Part shown: piece by piece, positions 51,920 through 60,687 of the stretch
How the letters are laid out: each line of letters starts with the position of its first letter
How positions within the stretch are numbered: position 1 is the stretch's first letter
Assembly: GCA_015056735.1 (NCBI GenBank)
Contig: SVFT01000014.1
Location: 1-64,000 of the forward strand
Direction: 5' to 3'
Length of the DNA stretch: 64,000 nt
Source of the DNA: Lachnospiraceae bacterium
GTDB taxonomy: Bacteria; Bacillota; Clostridia; Lachnospirales; Lachnospiraceae
Position numbers and translations under genes: made by a program
The notes under the pieces: generated by a model
Database searches by the model: none
Seen by the model: the letters and a program-made list of their open reading frames with translations, nothing else
Told to the model about the DNA's origin: nothing

Positions 51920-53422
51920 ATGAGTGTACTTGAGTATGTAAGAAGCCAAACAAAAGAGTTTTTGGAAAGTATGCCAAAGAGTGTAAGGAAAAAGAAGGGA
52001 CAATTTTTTACATCATTGGAAACCGCAATGTTCATGGCAGAAATGTTTGATTTTTCAAATTGTGGAGACGAAGTTTCAGTTTTGGACCCAGGTGCTGGAA
52101 CAGGTATTCTTACTGCTGCATTTGTAGATAGGGTGTTTAAAGAGAATCCTAATATAAGGATTACAATAACATGCTATGAAACGGATACAGAAGTATTGCC
52201 TGTTTTAAAGAATAATTTGGAACACTTAAAGAACACGTTTAAGGATAGCCTAAACTATAGAATAATAGAGGAAGACTATATTCTGTCACAGAGTAATGAT
52301 TTTCAGGAAAATTTTTTGGCGTCAAAAAATCCTGAAAAATATGATTATGTAATTGGCAATCCACCATATTTAAGAGTTATGAGAGACAATCCATCTGCTA
52401 TAGCAATGCCTAGAGTTGTACATGGTGCGCCCAATCTGTATTTTTTATTTGCTTCAATGTCATTGTTTAACTTAAAAAATGATGCGGAGATGGTCTATAT
52501 TATTCCTCGTAGTTGGACATCAGGTGCATATTTCAAAGCGTTTCGTGAGTATTTTTTGAATGAGGGAAAAATAGAGAGTATTCATTTGTTTGTAAGCCGA
52601 GACAAGGTTTTTAATGCTGAGCAAGTACTTCAGGAAACCATGATAATAAAAGTGAGGAAGACAGCAAAAAAACCGGATAATGTATTGATTACATCTACGG
52701 ATAGTAGCTCTGATTTTGAAAATATAACTAAATTAAGAGTTCCATATGATGCAGTTGTTGCGGGAGATGAATTATATGTATACCTTCCGACAAATGAGGC
52801 TGATATTAATGTAATAGAGAAAATAAACATGTATCATTCAACAATGCCTGACGAAGGTTTGAAAATGAAGACCGGAATTGTTGTTGATTTCCGCCAGTGG
52901 GAAGAGTTGAGAAAGGAACCAGGAGAAAATACATTACCACTTTTTTACAGTCAGCATATTCGGGATGGTAGAGTTAATCATCAGCCATCAGGGAAGGAAT
53001 ATGATTGGATTATTGATGAGAAGCCTGGGTTGATACAGAAGAACAAAAATTATGTTTTTATAAAGAGATTTACAGCGAAGGAAGAACATCGCAGATTACA
53101 GTGTGGAGTATATTCACCATCAGATTTTGAAGAATATGAATACATAGGAACTCAAAATAAGATTAATTTTGTAGACAAAGTAGATGGCGGAGAAATGGAT
53201 ACTCAGACGACATATGGTATATATGCATTGTTGAATTCAACGCTATTTGATATGTACTACAGAATTTTAAATGGAAGTACACAGGTAAATAGTACAGAAA
53301 TAAACAATATTCCTATACCGCCGGTGGATTTGATTAAAGAAATTGGAGAACAAGTTTTACTTTCCAAAGATTTGTCTACAGATAATTGTGATCGTATTAT
53401 TTCGGAGGTGGCATATGCCTAA
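51920..53422 (+). CDS. Adenine-specific DNA methyltransferase (Eco57I/BsuBI-PstI type)
   Basis: VLDPGAGTGILTAAF motif X/I; VIGNPPYLR motif IV. Confidence 0.88.
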   Translation: MSVLEYVRSQTKEFLESMPKSVRKKKGQFFTSLETAMFMAEMFDFSNCGDEVSVLDPGAGTGILTAAFVDRVFKENPNIRITITCYETDTEVLPVLKNNLEHLKNTFKDSLNYRIIEEDYILSQSNDFQENFLASKNPEKYDYVIGNPPYLRVMRDNPSAIAMPRVVHGAPNLYFLFASMSLFNLKNDAEMVYIIPRSWTSGAYFKAFREYFLNEGKIESIHLFVSRDKVFNAEQVLQETMIIKVRKTAKKPDNVLITSTDSSSDFENITKLRVPYDAVVAGDELYVYLPTNEADINVIEKINMYHSTMPDEGLKMKTGIVVDFRQWEELRKEPGENTLPLFYSQHIRDGRVNHQPSGKEYDWIIDEKPGLIQKNKNYVFIKRFTAKEEHRRLQCGVYSPSDFEEYEYIGTQNKINFVDKVDGGEMDTQTTYGIYALLNSTLFDMYYRILNGSTQVNSTEINNIPIPPVDLIKEIGEQVLLSKDLSTDNCDRIISEVAYA

Positions 53423-54332
53423 AATAGATGAAGCAAAGAAATTTCTAGAAAACATAGGTATGCCAAAGGCGCAGCAGTCTGATATCTGTGCGTTAAGTTT
53501 ATTGGCAATGGCGGGAATTAAGCCTAATGACGAGTGGAAAGATGCTTCGAATGAATGGATTCGTATTCATGACATTATAGCTTTTGTAAATAAGTATTAT
53601 AAAACTACTTACGCGGAAAATAGTCGAGAAACTTTCCGCAAACAAGCTATGCATAGATTTAGGACAGCAGCGTTGATTGAAGATAACGGGATGGCTACAA
53701 ATAGCCCTAATTATCGGTATAGAATTACAGAAGAAACATTAAATGTTTTACAGGCAATTAATTCACCTAATGATGAGAAATCAGTAAATAGATTTTTGAT
53801 GTATCATGAAAAATTGGTTGATATGTATGCTTCAAAAAAGAAGATGACAATGATGCCGGTAAAAATCAACGGTGTAGATTTCCAGTTTTCTGCGGGAAAG
53901 CACAATAAATTGCAGAAGGCGATTATTGAGGAATTTGCGCCTAGATTTGCTCCAAATGCAGAGTGCCTTTATGTGGGGGATACGATTGCTAAAGATTTAG
54001 TAAAGAATGTTGATAAACTGAAAGATTTAGGCTTTGAGATTACTTTACATGATAAGATGCCTGATGTTGTTCTGTACAGGGAAGATACAAATTGGATTTA
54101 TTTTGTGGAATCTGTTACTTCTGTCGGGCCGATGGATCCAAAGAGGATACTTGAGATTTCAGAAATGACAACAAATGTTTTAGCTGGGAAGATATTTGTT
54201 ACGGCATTCTTGGATTTTGCAACATACAAGAAATTTGCAGATTCACTGGCATGGGAAACAGAAGTGTGGATAGCAGATATGCCAGACCATATGATTCATC
54301 TTAATGGTGATAGGTTTATGGGACCGAGATAA
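53415..54332 (+). CDS. BsuBI/PstI-family type II restriction endonuclease
   Basis: 305-aa ORF overlapping the methylase end by 8 nt; C-terminal half resembles the BsuBI/PstI family. Confidence 0.75.
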   Translation: MPKIDEAKKFLENIGMPKAQQSDICALSLLAMAGIKPNDEWKDASNEWIRIHDIIAFVNKYYKTTYAENSRETFRKQAMHRFRTAALIEDNGMATNSPNYRYRITEETLNVLQAINSPNDEKSVNRFLMYHEKLVDMYASKKKMTMMPVKINGVDFQFSAGKHNKLQKAIIEEFAPRFAPNAECLYVGDTIAKDLVKNVDKLKDLGFEITLHDKMPDVVLYREDTNWIYFVESVTSVGPMDPKRILEISEMTTNVLAGKIFVTAFLDFATYKKFADSLAWETEVWIADMPDHMIHLNGDRFMGPR

Positions 54333-54349
54333 GGGGCGGATTGTAGTTA

Positions 54350-55087
54350 ATGAAAATAATAGATTATATAGACATACTTAAGATTGGTGAAAAAAGCGAA
54401 GTTGAAAAAGCCACGTTATTGTGTTTTTACCATTCAAAGGAAGATGGTGAAGTGGAATTTACGCTATCTAGAATAGCTTCTATAATGGTTGATAGTGGAT
54501 ATAATGCTCCAAACACATCTAGGCTAAAGGAACAATTGATAAAAGGAAAGAATAAAGCCTTTATTGCTAAAAAGAATTCTTGCATAACTTTATCTTTTAT
54601 TCCTGCTGTTTATCAACGTATGGAACAGGAGATAGGATGTTTGTGGGAAAATTATGAGACAATAAAGTCTGAGGGAACTCTAATTGATGAGAAGAAGTTT
54701 TGTGGAAAAAGAAACTTTTTAGATAAGCTGATTCATCAGATAAATCATTCTTATGAAAATAATTGCTTTGACGCGGCAGCTGTGTTGATGAGAAGACTTT
54801 TCGAATTGCTCTTAATAATGTCATACCAAAATATGGGGATAGATCATGAGATAAAGGATCCTAACGGAAATGGTTACAAGATGTTAGACGGAATAGTAAA
54901 AAATGCCGTAGGAAATTCTACTTTGAGACTATCCCGTATTAAGATGGAGTTTGATTCATTTAGGTTGGTGGGAAACAATTCCGCGCATGGAATTTTTTAT
55001 ATAGCTGGGAAAAAGGATATTGATGATATAAAAATAAAGTATCGAGTGATGCTAGAAGAGTTATATAATAAAGCAGGCTTAATGTGA
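54350..55087 (+). CDS. Protein with N-terminal winged-helix-like and C-terminal HEPN/DUF4145-like regions
   Basis: FDAAAVLMRRLFELLLI ... FRLVGNNSAHGI (RxxGNxxAH-type motif). Confidence 0.55.
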   Translation: MKIIDYIDILKIGEKSEVEKATLLCFYHSKEDGEVEFTLSRIASIMVDSGYNAPNTSRLKEQLIKGKNKAFIAKKNSCITLSFIPAVYQRMEQEIGCLWENYETIKSEGTLIDEKKFCGKRNFLDKLIHQINHSYENNCFDAAAVLMRRLFELLLIMSYQNMGIDHEIKDPNGNGYKMLDGIVKNAVGNSTLRLSRIKMEFDSFRLVGNNSAHGIFYIAGKKDIDDIKIKYRVMLEELYNKAGLM

Positions 55088-55102
55088 TGAGGAGAAGGTA
55101 TA

Positions 55103-56035
55103 ATGGAAAGCAGATTGAAATTTAAAATTGGTGAAATTGAGTTTGAGGCTGAAGGAGATGCAGATGTTATTGAACGTGAAAGAAATGCGTTTATGCAATT
55201 TGTATTACCAGCAGCTGTTGATGCGGTTGTAAAAACTGGAATTTCTAGAGGTAACGAGTCATATATAGATGCTACTGAGAATAATGTCCCGTTTTTAGAA
55301 GAACAAGGAGAATCTTCCTCTATAGGGCATAATGAAGGAAAAGAAGAAAATAGCTACGAAAGAATGAATCTTGCTTCATTTTTGCAGGACAAGGGGGTTC
55401 TATCAGAACAAGAATTTGTTTTGTTTGCAGCTTATTTTGATGAGAAGAAGAGTGGAAAGGCTTATTTTACAAAGGAAGATGTTGATCAATATTATAATGA
55501 AGCAAGAAGAACAAAACCTTCCAATGTTAGTATGTGTTTAAATCGGCTTGCCCAAAAAGGCTTTATTATGGATGCAGATATAGTTGAACAAAAATCGCCT
55601 AAGCCATATATTGTTTCGTCAAGTGGAATTATCCATATCGAGGAATATAAACCGAAAGATAAGGGAGATAACAAAGGGAATGTAAAAAGAAGTCGAAAAA
55701 AGGAAGTAAAGAAATCGTCTCAATATGTTGGGTTGGATTTGGATGATTTGCATTTAGATAAGTATCCATCCGTTGCTGATTTTAAAAGCTTTAAAGACCA
55801 GATGGTTCTTTTGATGTATATTATAACGGAAGAAGGAAAAGGTGAATGGTTTTCAACGGCCGATATTCTTTGTATTATGGTGGATGTATTTGGCGAACCG
55901 GCAACGAAGAATCAGGTTAATGGAGTGTTTAAAAGAGAAAAAACATGGTTTAAATCTGAAAAACAAGATGGAGAGATAAAAAGAAAACTATTATCTCCTG
56001 CTAAACAGCATGCACAAGGTTTGATGACAGAATAA
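55103..56035 (+). CDS. Protein with two winged-helix-like regions, partner of the preceding gene
   Basis: 310-aa ORF; SEQEFVLFAAYFDEKKSGKAYFTKEDVDQYY...NVSMCLNRLAQKGFI and a second wHTH-like C-terminus. Confidence 0.55.
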   Translation: MESRLKFKIGEIEFEAEGDADVIERERNAFMQFVLPAAVDAVVKTGISRGNESYIDATENNVPFLEEQGESSSIGHNEGKEENSYERMNLASFLQDKGVLSEQEFVLFAAYFDEKKSGKAYFTKEDVDQYYNEARRTKPSNVSMCLNRLAQKGFIMDADIVEQKSPKPYIVSSSGIIHIEEYKPKDKGDNKGNVKRSRKKEVKKSSQYVGLDLDDLHLDKYPSVADFKSFKDQMVLLMYIITEEGKGEWFSTADILCIMVDVFGEPATKNQVNGVFKREKTWFKSEKQDGEIKRKLLSPAKQHAQGLMTE

Positions 56036-56050
56036 TCTTGGAAAAAGTAA

Positions 56051-56072
56051 TGGTTGCAATTTGGTTGCAAAA
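56051..56072 (+). repeat. 11-bp doublet B (TGGTTGCAATT-TGGTTGCAAAA)
   Basis: Same word as A and C. Confidence 0.9.
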
Positions 56073-56194
56073 ACTTTTAGAAAAAACAAAATTACGTAGA
56101 ATGAGTGGAATTCCACCACAATATTTAGACCATAAAGCACGATATAGAGCCAATATAAAGTATCGTGACTAGAGATGGAGTAATAACGTAATAA

Positions 56195-56238
56195 GCCGTG
56201 AGACCTTTGAAATAAAGGGTTTCACGGCTTTTACTTTT
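56195..56238 (+). terminator. Terminator hairpin preceding AGTACTGT doublet
   Basis: GCCGTGAGACCTTT...AAAGGGTTTCACGGC then TTTTACTTTTT. Confidence 0.75.
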
Positions 56239-56244
56239 TCTCAA

Positions 56245-56263
56245 AGTACTGTTGCAGTACTGT
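56245..56263 (+). repeat. 11-bp-phased doublet (AGTACTGTTGC-AGTACTGT)
   Basis: Two AGTACTGT at 11-bp period. Confidence 0.7.
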
Positions 56264-56382
56264 CTGCTATTTTTGGAACATTTCAGACATGGTATATTTG
56301 ATTCTTCTATCGGGATCACACTTTCGCTCATACCAGTTAAATTTCCAATGCATATTATTATCTGAGAGGCTTAGATGGCGTA

Positions 56383-57171
56383 ATGTCTCAGATTCAGTGT
56401 GCTGTATTTAAAGGCAATACACGTGGGATTTTTGTAGATAAAAGAGAGTATGAGGGTAATCTTTGGGAACAGGTAGAGCAGGCATATCAGTTTGTTCTTC
56501 GTAATATTCATCTTGGAGCAAGGATCAAGGGTATTCACAGACAGGATGTTTATGAACTGCCACCGGAGAGTATACGAGAGCTTATTATTAATGCTGTTGT
56601 TAATTGCAGTTACCTGCAGGGGAGTCTTGTACAGGTGGCAATATATGATAATAGACTTGAAATCTCGTCTCCTGGCGGATTGATGCCGGGAGTTACGATT
56701 GAGAAGATGAAAGAGGGATTTTCGAAGGTTAGAAATCATGGTATCGCGAATGCTTTTGTTTATATGAATCTTATCGAACAATGGGGGAGTGGTATTCCAA
56801 AGATATTAACACAGACTAAAGAGTATGGACTTCCAGAGGTTGAGTTTATCGATATGGAAAATGCCCTTAGAGTTAATATGTACCGTGCCTTTTCAAACGA
56901 TGAAAAACAAACGATAAAAACAAACGATAAAAGTAAACGACAAACGATAAATACAAATGATAATGATAAACAAAAAACGTCAAAAGAATATGCAATACTT
57001 GAATATTTAGGCAGGGTGGATAAGGCTAAAACAGTTGATATTGCTGCAGTTATTGGCCTTGGACCTGATCGAACAAGGGTTATTCTTGCGTCTATGGCCA
57101 AACGTAATATGATAGTAGCAGAGGGCGCAAATAGAAATAGAATTTATCGTTTGCCACAAACGATAAATTGA
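56383..57171 (+). pseudogene. N-terminally truncated RecG-like ATP-binding protein (HATPase_c_4 type)
   Basis: VFKGNTRGIFVDKREYEGNLWEQVEQAYQFV...ELPPESIRELIINAVVN; AlbA_2 domain absent. Confidence 0.7.
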
Positions 57172-57202
57172 TATATAATTCTTTTACTATAAACGATATT
57201 AA

Positions 57203-57224
57203 TGGTTGCACTTTGGTTGCAAAA
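57203..57224 (+). repeat. 11-bp doublet C (TGGTTGCACTT-TGGTTGCAAAA)
   Basis: Third copy of the same word. Confidence 0.9.
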
Positions 57225-57561
57225 AGTTATAAAAAGCAAAAAAATGCTGGAATAATGCCCTGAATCCTGAAAATCCTTGTTTATAGGGATTTACAGGATA
57301 TAAGTTCCTTATCAAGGACGAATGCGGAGAGCCTGTGGAAATAAAACAAAAGAACAGAAATACAGGTTTGGAATAATATGTTGCATAGGATTCGGAGAAT
57401 TTAAGATTCTCTGGATCCTTTTTACTTGATATGATAGTCTTAAAGGAAGCGCGGATGAAATACTATCATAACAAGAGTAAAAAACGCGCTACTTTTAATA
57501 CAAGCTATATAAGTAATATTTTGTGTAAAAATAAGAAAAATATGGAAAGGAGATGTTTATA

Positions 57562-58588
57562 ATGTTTAATGTGCCACATATCAGAAATAACCGTTATAGC
57601 AGCTCTGATCCTGGGGCATACGACCGGCAATCTGGAAACGCCTATGTACAGGCGCTTGCTGTATGGTTTTCACATGCCGCTGTTCTTTTTCCTTGCGGGC
57701 ATGTCCACGAAACCCAAACAGCTTCATTCTTTTGATGACTGGAAAAAGTATATCAGTAAAACGATCCTTGCACTCGTAGTGCCCTACGTGATCTTCGCGT
57801 TCATCTATGCCCCGTTTTCTTTTGACAATGTTCCGAAATTTCTTTATGGATCCTGGCAGGCTCTGGGACAGGCCGGCACCCTGACTTCACTATGGTATCT
57901 GTCATCGTTCTTTGTTGCTAGGATATATTGCCAGATTCTTGCGAATATCGTCGGCATGACAAAAGTGAAAAACAAAGATGATGTCCTTGGTTATCTAGCG
58001 ATCCCGATGTTCGCTGTAGGGGTGCTTTTGCCAAAACTGGAAAACGGCTATCCCTGGTGCCTTGATGTAAGTTTTGCCGCGGCCGGCTTTATGCTGCTGG
58101 GCATCGCGCTGAGGCAGCGGATCCTGATCCTGGCACAGGCACATGGTCTGGTTCTTGTTTTTTTCACATTGGCTTCTGCTATCGTACTGATCTGTGGTAC
58201 AATTGTACGTGGCGATGCATTTGAACTAGTTCTTATGTGCGGAAGCGATTACGGCAATCTGTTCTGGTTCTTTTTGAATGCAGTTTCCGGCAGCCTGCTC
58301 ATACTCGGCATTTCCATGCTGATATTCCGGGTGTCCAGAGAAGGTGTGCATCCTTTTAGCACCTGGGCGATCACATATGTCGGGCAGCATACTCTGGGGA
58401 TTTTCCTTCTGCATAAGAATTTCCAGCTGGATCTCATTATTCCGTGGATTCACACATGGCTTCAGGGACCTGCGCTTTTGGTCGCCTGCATTGCAACGGT
58501 GATCTCATTTTTTCAGGCATTGCTGCTTTGCGCTATCATTGAGAGATATGTTCCGCAGTTACTGGGACAGTTTCCAAAAGAGCAATAA
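57562..58588 (+). pseudogene. Acyltransferase-3 family membrane protein, 5' end frameshifted
   Basis: VIAALILGHTTGNLETPMYRRLLYGFHMPLFFFLAGMS; SD-linked start (57553/57562) is in another frame. Confidence 0.65.
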
Positions 58589-58638
58589 TATAGGAGCCGA
58601 GCCGGAATACATGAAAAGTCTCGGCGGGAGGGAGTAAT

Positions 58639-59622
58639 ATGGTATATGACAGACGTCCGGATAATATGGTCCGGATCACAACACCCGAACTTGCGGATAA
58701 GTTCATTGAAGAGCAGCTGGAGGCTTTAAGAGAGCAGATCGGCGATAAGAAAGTGCTGCTTGCTCTTTCGGGCGGAGTGGATTCTTCGGTTGTGGCGGCG
58801 ATGCTGATCAAGGCGATCGGAGATAAGCTTACCTGTGTACATGTAAATCACGGCCTTCTTCGAAAGGGTGAGCCCGAGCAGGTTATTGAAGTGTTCAAAA
58901 ACCAAATGAAGGCCAATCTTATCTATGTGGATGCGACCGACAGGTTCCTTGATAAGCTTGCGGGCGTAACGGATCCCGAAAAGAAGCGCATGATCATCGG
59001 CGGAGAATTTATTGAAGTATTTGCGGAAGAAGCACGTAAGCTGGATGGCATAGACTTTCTGGCGCAGGGTACGATCTGGCCCGATATCCTGGAAAGTGAA
59101 GCAGGTATAAAGGCGCATCATAATGCCGGCGGCCTTCCTGAGGATATGAAGTTTGAACTTGTTGAACCCGTTAAGATCCTGTTTAAGGATGAAGTACGTA
59201 TCGTAGGCGAACGCCTCGGACTTCCGGCAGGCATGGTCTATCGTCAGCCGTTCCCGGGTCCCGGACTTGGCGTGCGCTGTCCGGGTGCCATTACAAGAGA
59301 CAGACTCGAAGCAGTTCGCGAATCCGATGCGATCTTAAGGGAAGAATTTGCCAAGAACGGACTGGAAGGCAAGGTATGGCAGTATTTCACCGTTGTTCCC
59401 GATTTTAAATCGACGGGTGTGAAGGACGGTAAGCGTACCTTTGACTGGCCGTGCATCATCCGTGCCATCAACACGACCGATGTTATGGAAGTAACGGTTG
59501 AGCATCTGTCCGATGACCTGATCGATCATCTGGTTAAGAGGATCATCTCAGAAGTTCCGGGTATCAACAGAGTACTCTTTGATTACACGCCGAAGCCTCC
59601 GGCAACGGTTGAGTATGAGTGA
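58639..59622 (+). CDS. GMP synthase ATP-pyrophosphatase subunit-like protein (no GATase domain)
   Basis: [37 protein letters not shown]; 327 aa. Confidence 0.9.
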   Translation: MVYDRRPDNMVRITTPELADKFIEEQLEALREQIGDKKVLLALSGGVDSSVVAAMLIKAIGDKLTCVHVNHGLLRKGEPEQVIEVFKNQMKANLIYVDATDRFLDKLAGVTDPEKKRMIIGGEFIEVFAEEARKLDGIDFLAQGTIWPDILESEAGIKAHHNAGGLPEDMKFELVEPVKILFKDEVRIVGERLGLPAGMVYRQPFPGPGLGVRCPGAITRDRLEAVRESDAILREEFAKNGLEGKVWQYFTVVPDFKSTGVKDGKRTFDWPCIIRAINTTDVMEVTVEHLSDDLIDHLVKRIISEVPGINRVLFDYTPKPPATVEYE

Positions 59623-59629
59623 ATTGAAA

Positions 59630-59675
59630 AAATCCCGCAAGCCTTGAAAATACTGGGTTTGCGGGATTTGTTTTT
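59630..59675. terminator. Terminator after guaA-like gene, possible island boundary
   Basis: AAATCCCGCAA...TTGCGGGATTT-GTTTTTG. Confidence 0.85.
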
Positions 59676-59679
59676 GCCT

Positions 59680-59701
59680 TTTGAGTACAATTTGAGTACA
59701 A
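59680..59701. repeat. 11-bp doublet (TTTGAGTACAA x2)
   Basis: Perfect tandem duplication. Confidence 0.95.
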
Positions 59702-59704
59702 AAT

Positions 59705-60319
59705 CTATTTTTTCTTCTTTTTTGAACTGTCAAGCAGGGCATTTCGTTTTGCTATACGAGCATCGTAGTCAAGGTTTTCATGCTGCGTTTGACTTACGGG
59801 TTGATCAGAATAGTAGTCTACGATGGATTTCTTCCACTGTTCATAACTTTCCAAGCTCTCAAAGTAGCTTTCAAAATCAGAACGGTGCTCATATAAACTG
59901 TCAAGAAAGCTGCACAGATCACCGTTATGCTTATGATCGTCATCTTTTCCATAAAACTTAAGGGCACAATACCATCTGTTCTCGCCGGACTCAATATCAG
60001 GTTTGTTTCTATCTACCTCAAATCTCAATTCATTTAGATCACTTATCTGTAATATTGCAGAGACCACTTCTCCAAGATTAGTAAAATGAATAGAATCGTT
60101 GGACAGTCCAAACAGCCAATCTAAAGAAATGTTGTACGTACTTGCGATTTTTAGCAGGACATCTGTGGATGGTACAATGTTTCCTTTTTCATACCCTGAT
60201 AATGTTGATGGCTGTATGCCAAGGGCTTCGGCAAATTGGCGCTGATTCATATTAAGCGTATATGATCTGAAACGCTTGATCCTTTCTCCGATGATATTCT
60301 CATTATTATCAATATTCAT
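59705..60319 (-). CDS. XRE-family transcriptional regulator
   Basis: HTH: MNQRQFAEALGIQPSTLSGYEKGNIVPSTDVLLKIA. Confidence 0.9.
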   Translation of the reverse strand: MNIDNNENIIGERIKRFRSYTLNMNQRQFAEALGIQPSTLSGYEKGNIVPSTDVLLKIASTYNISLDWLFGLSNDSIHFTNLGEVVSAILQISDLNELRFEVDRNKPDIESGENRWYCALKFYGKDDDHKHNGDLCSFLDSLYEHRSDFESYFESLESYEQWKKSIVDYYSDQPVSQTQHENLDYDARIAKRNALLDSSKKKKK

Positions 60320-60480
60320 TTCAGTTCACTCCTTTCAGACAAGTTTATCACAAATAGGATTATATGGCAACAATAAAGATATTTATTTAAAATGAAAATA
60401 TTTATTGACAAAATATATTTTCGCTGATAAAATTCACTCATAATGAATTATTTCAGTGACGCAGGAAAGGAGGTGCAACC

Positions 60481-60672
60481 ATGGCGAATGAGAACAAAAT
60501 CTATATTACTGCAGGAGAACTTGCGGAAATGCTGGATATCTCCATCGGACATGCGTACAAGATCATAAGGCGCATGAACGGGGAACTGGAGAAGCAGGGT
60601 TATCTTGTGATATCCGGCAAATTGCCCAGAAAGTATTTTGAGCAGCATTGGTTTGGAATGGCAACAGCGTAA
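60481..60672 (+). CDS. Excisionase-like HTH protein
   Basis: 63 aa; YITAGELAEMLDISIGHAYKIIRRMNGEL, directly upstream of int. Confidence 0.75.
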   Translation: MANENKIYITAGELAEMLDISIGHAYKIIRRMNGELEKQGYLVISGKLPRKYFEQHWFGMATA

Positions 60673-60687
60673 GGAGGTGAGCTTTTT

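Noticed and set aside
58639-59622. Second guaA as an assembly duplication
   Set aside because: Amino-acid and nucleotide sequences diverge strongly from the first guaA; clearly a paralog/xenolog
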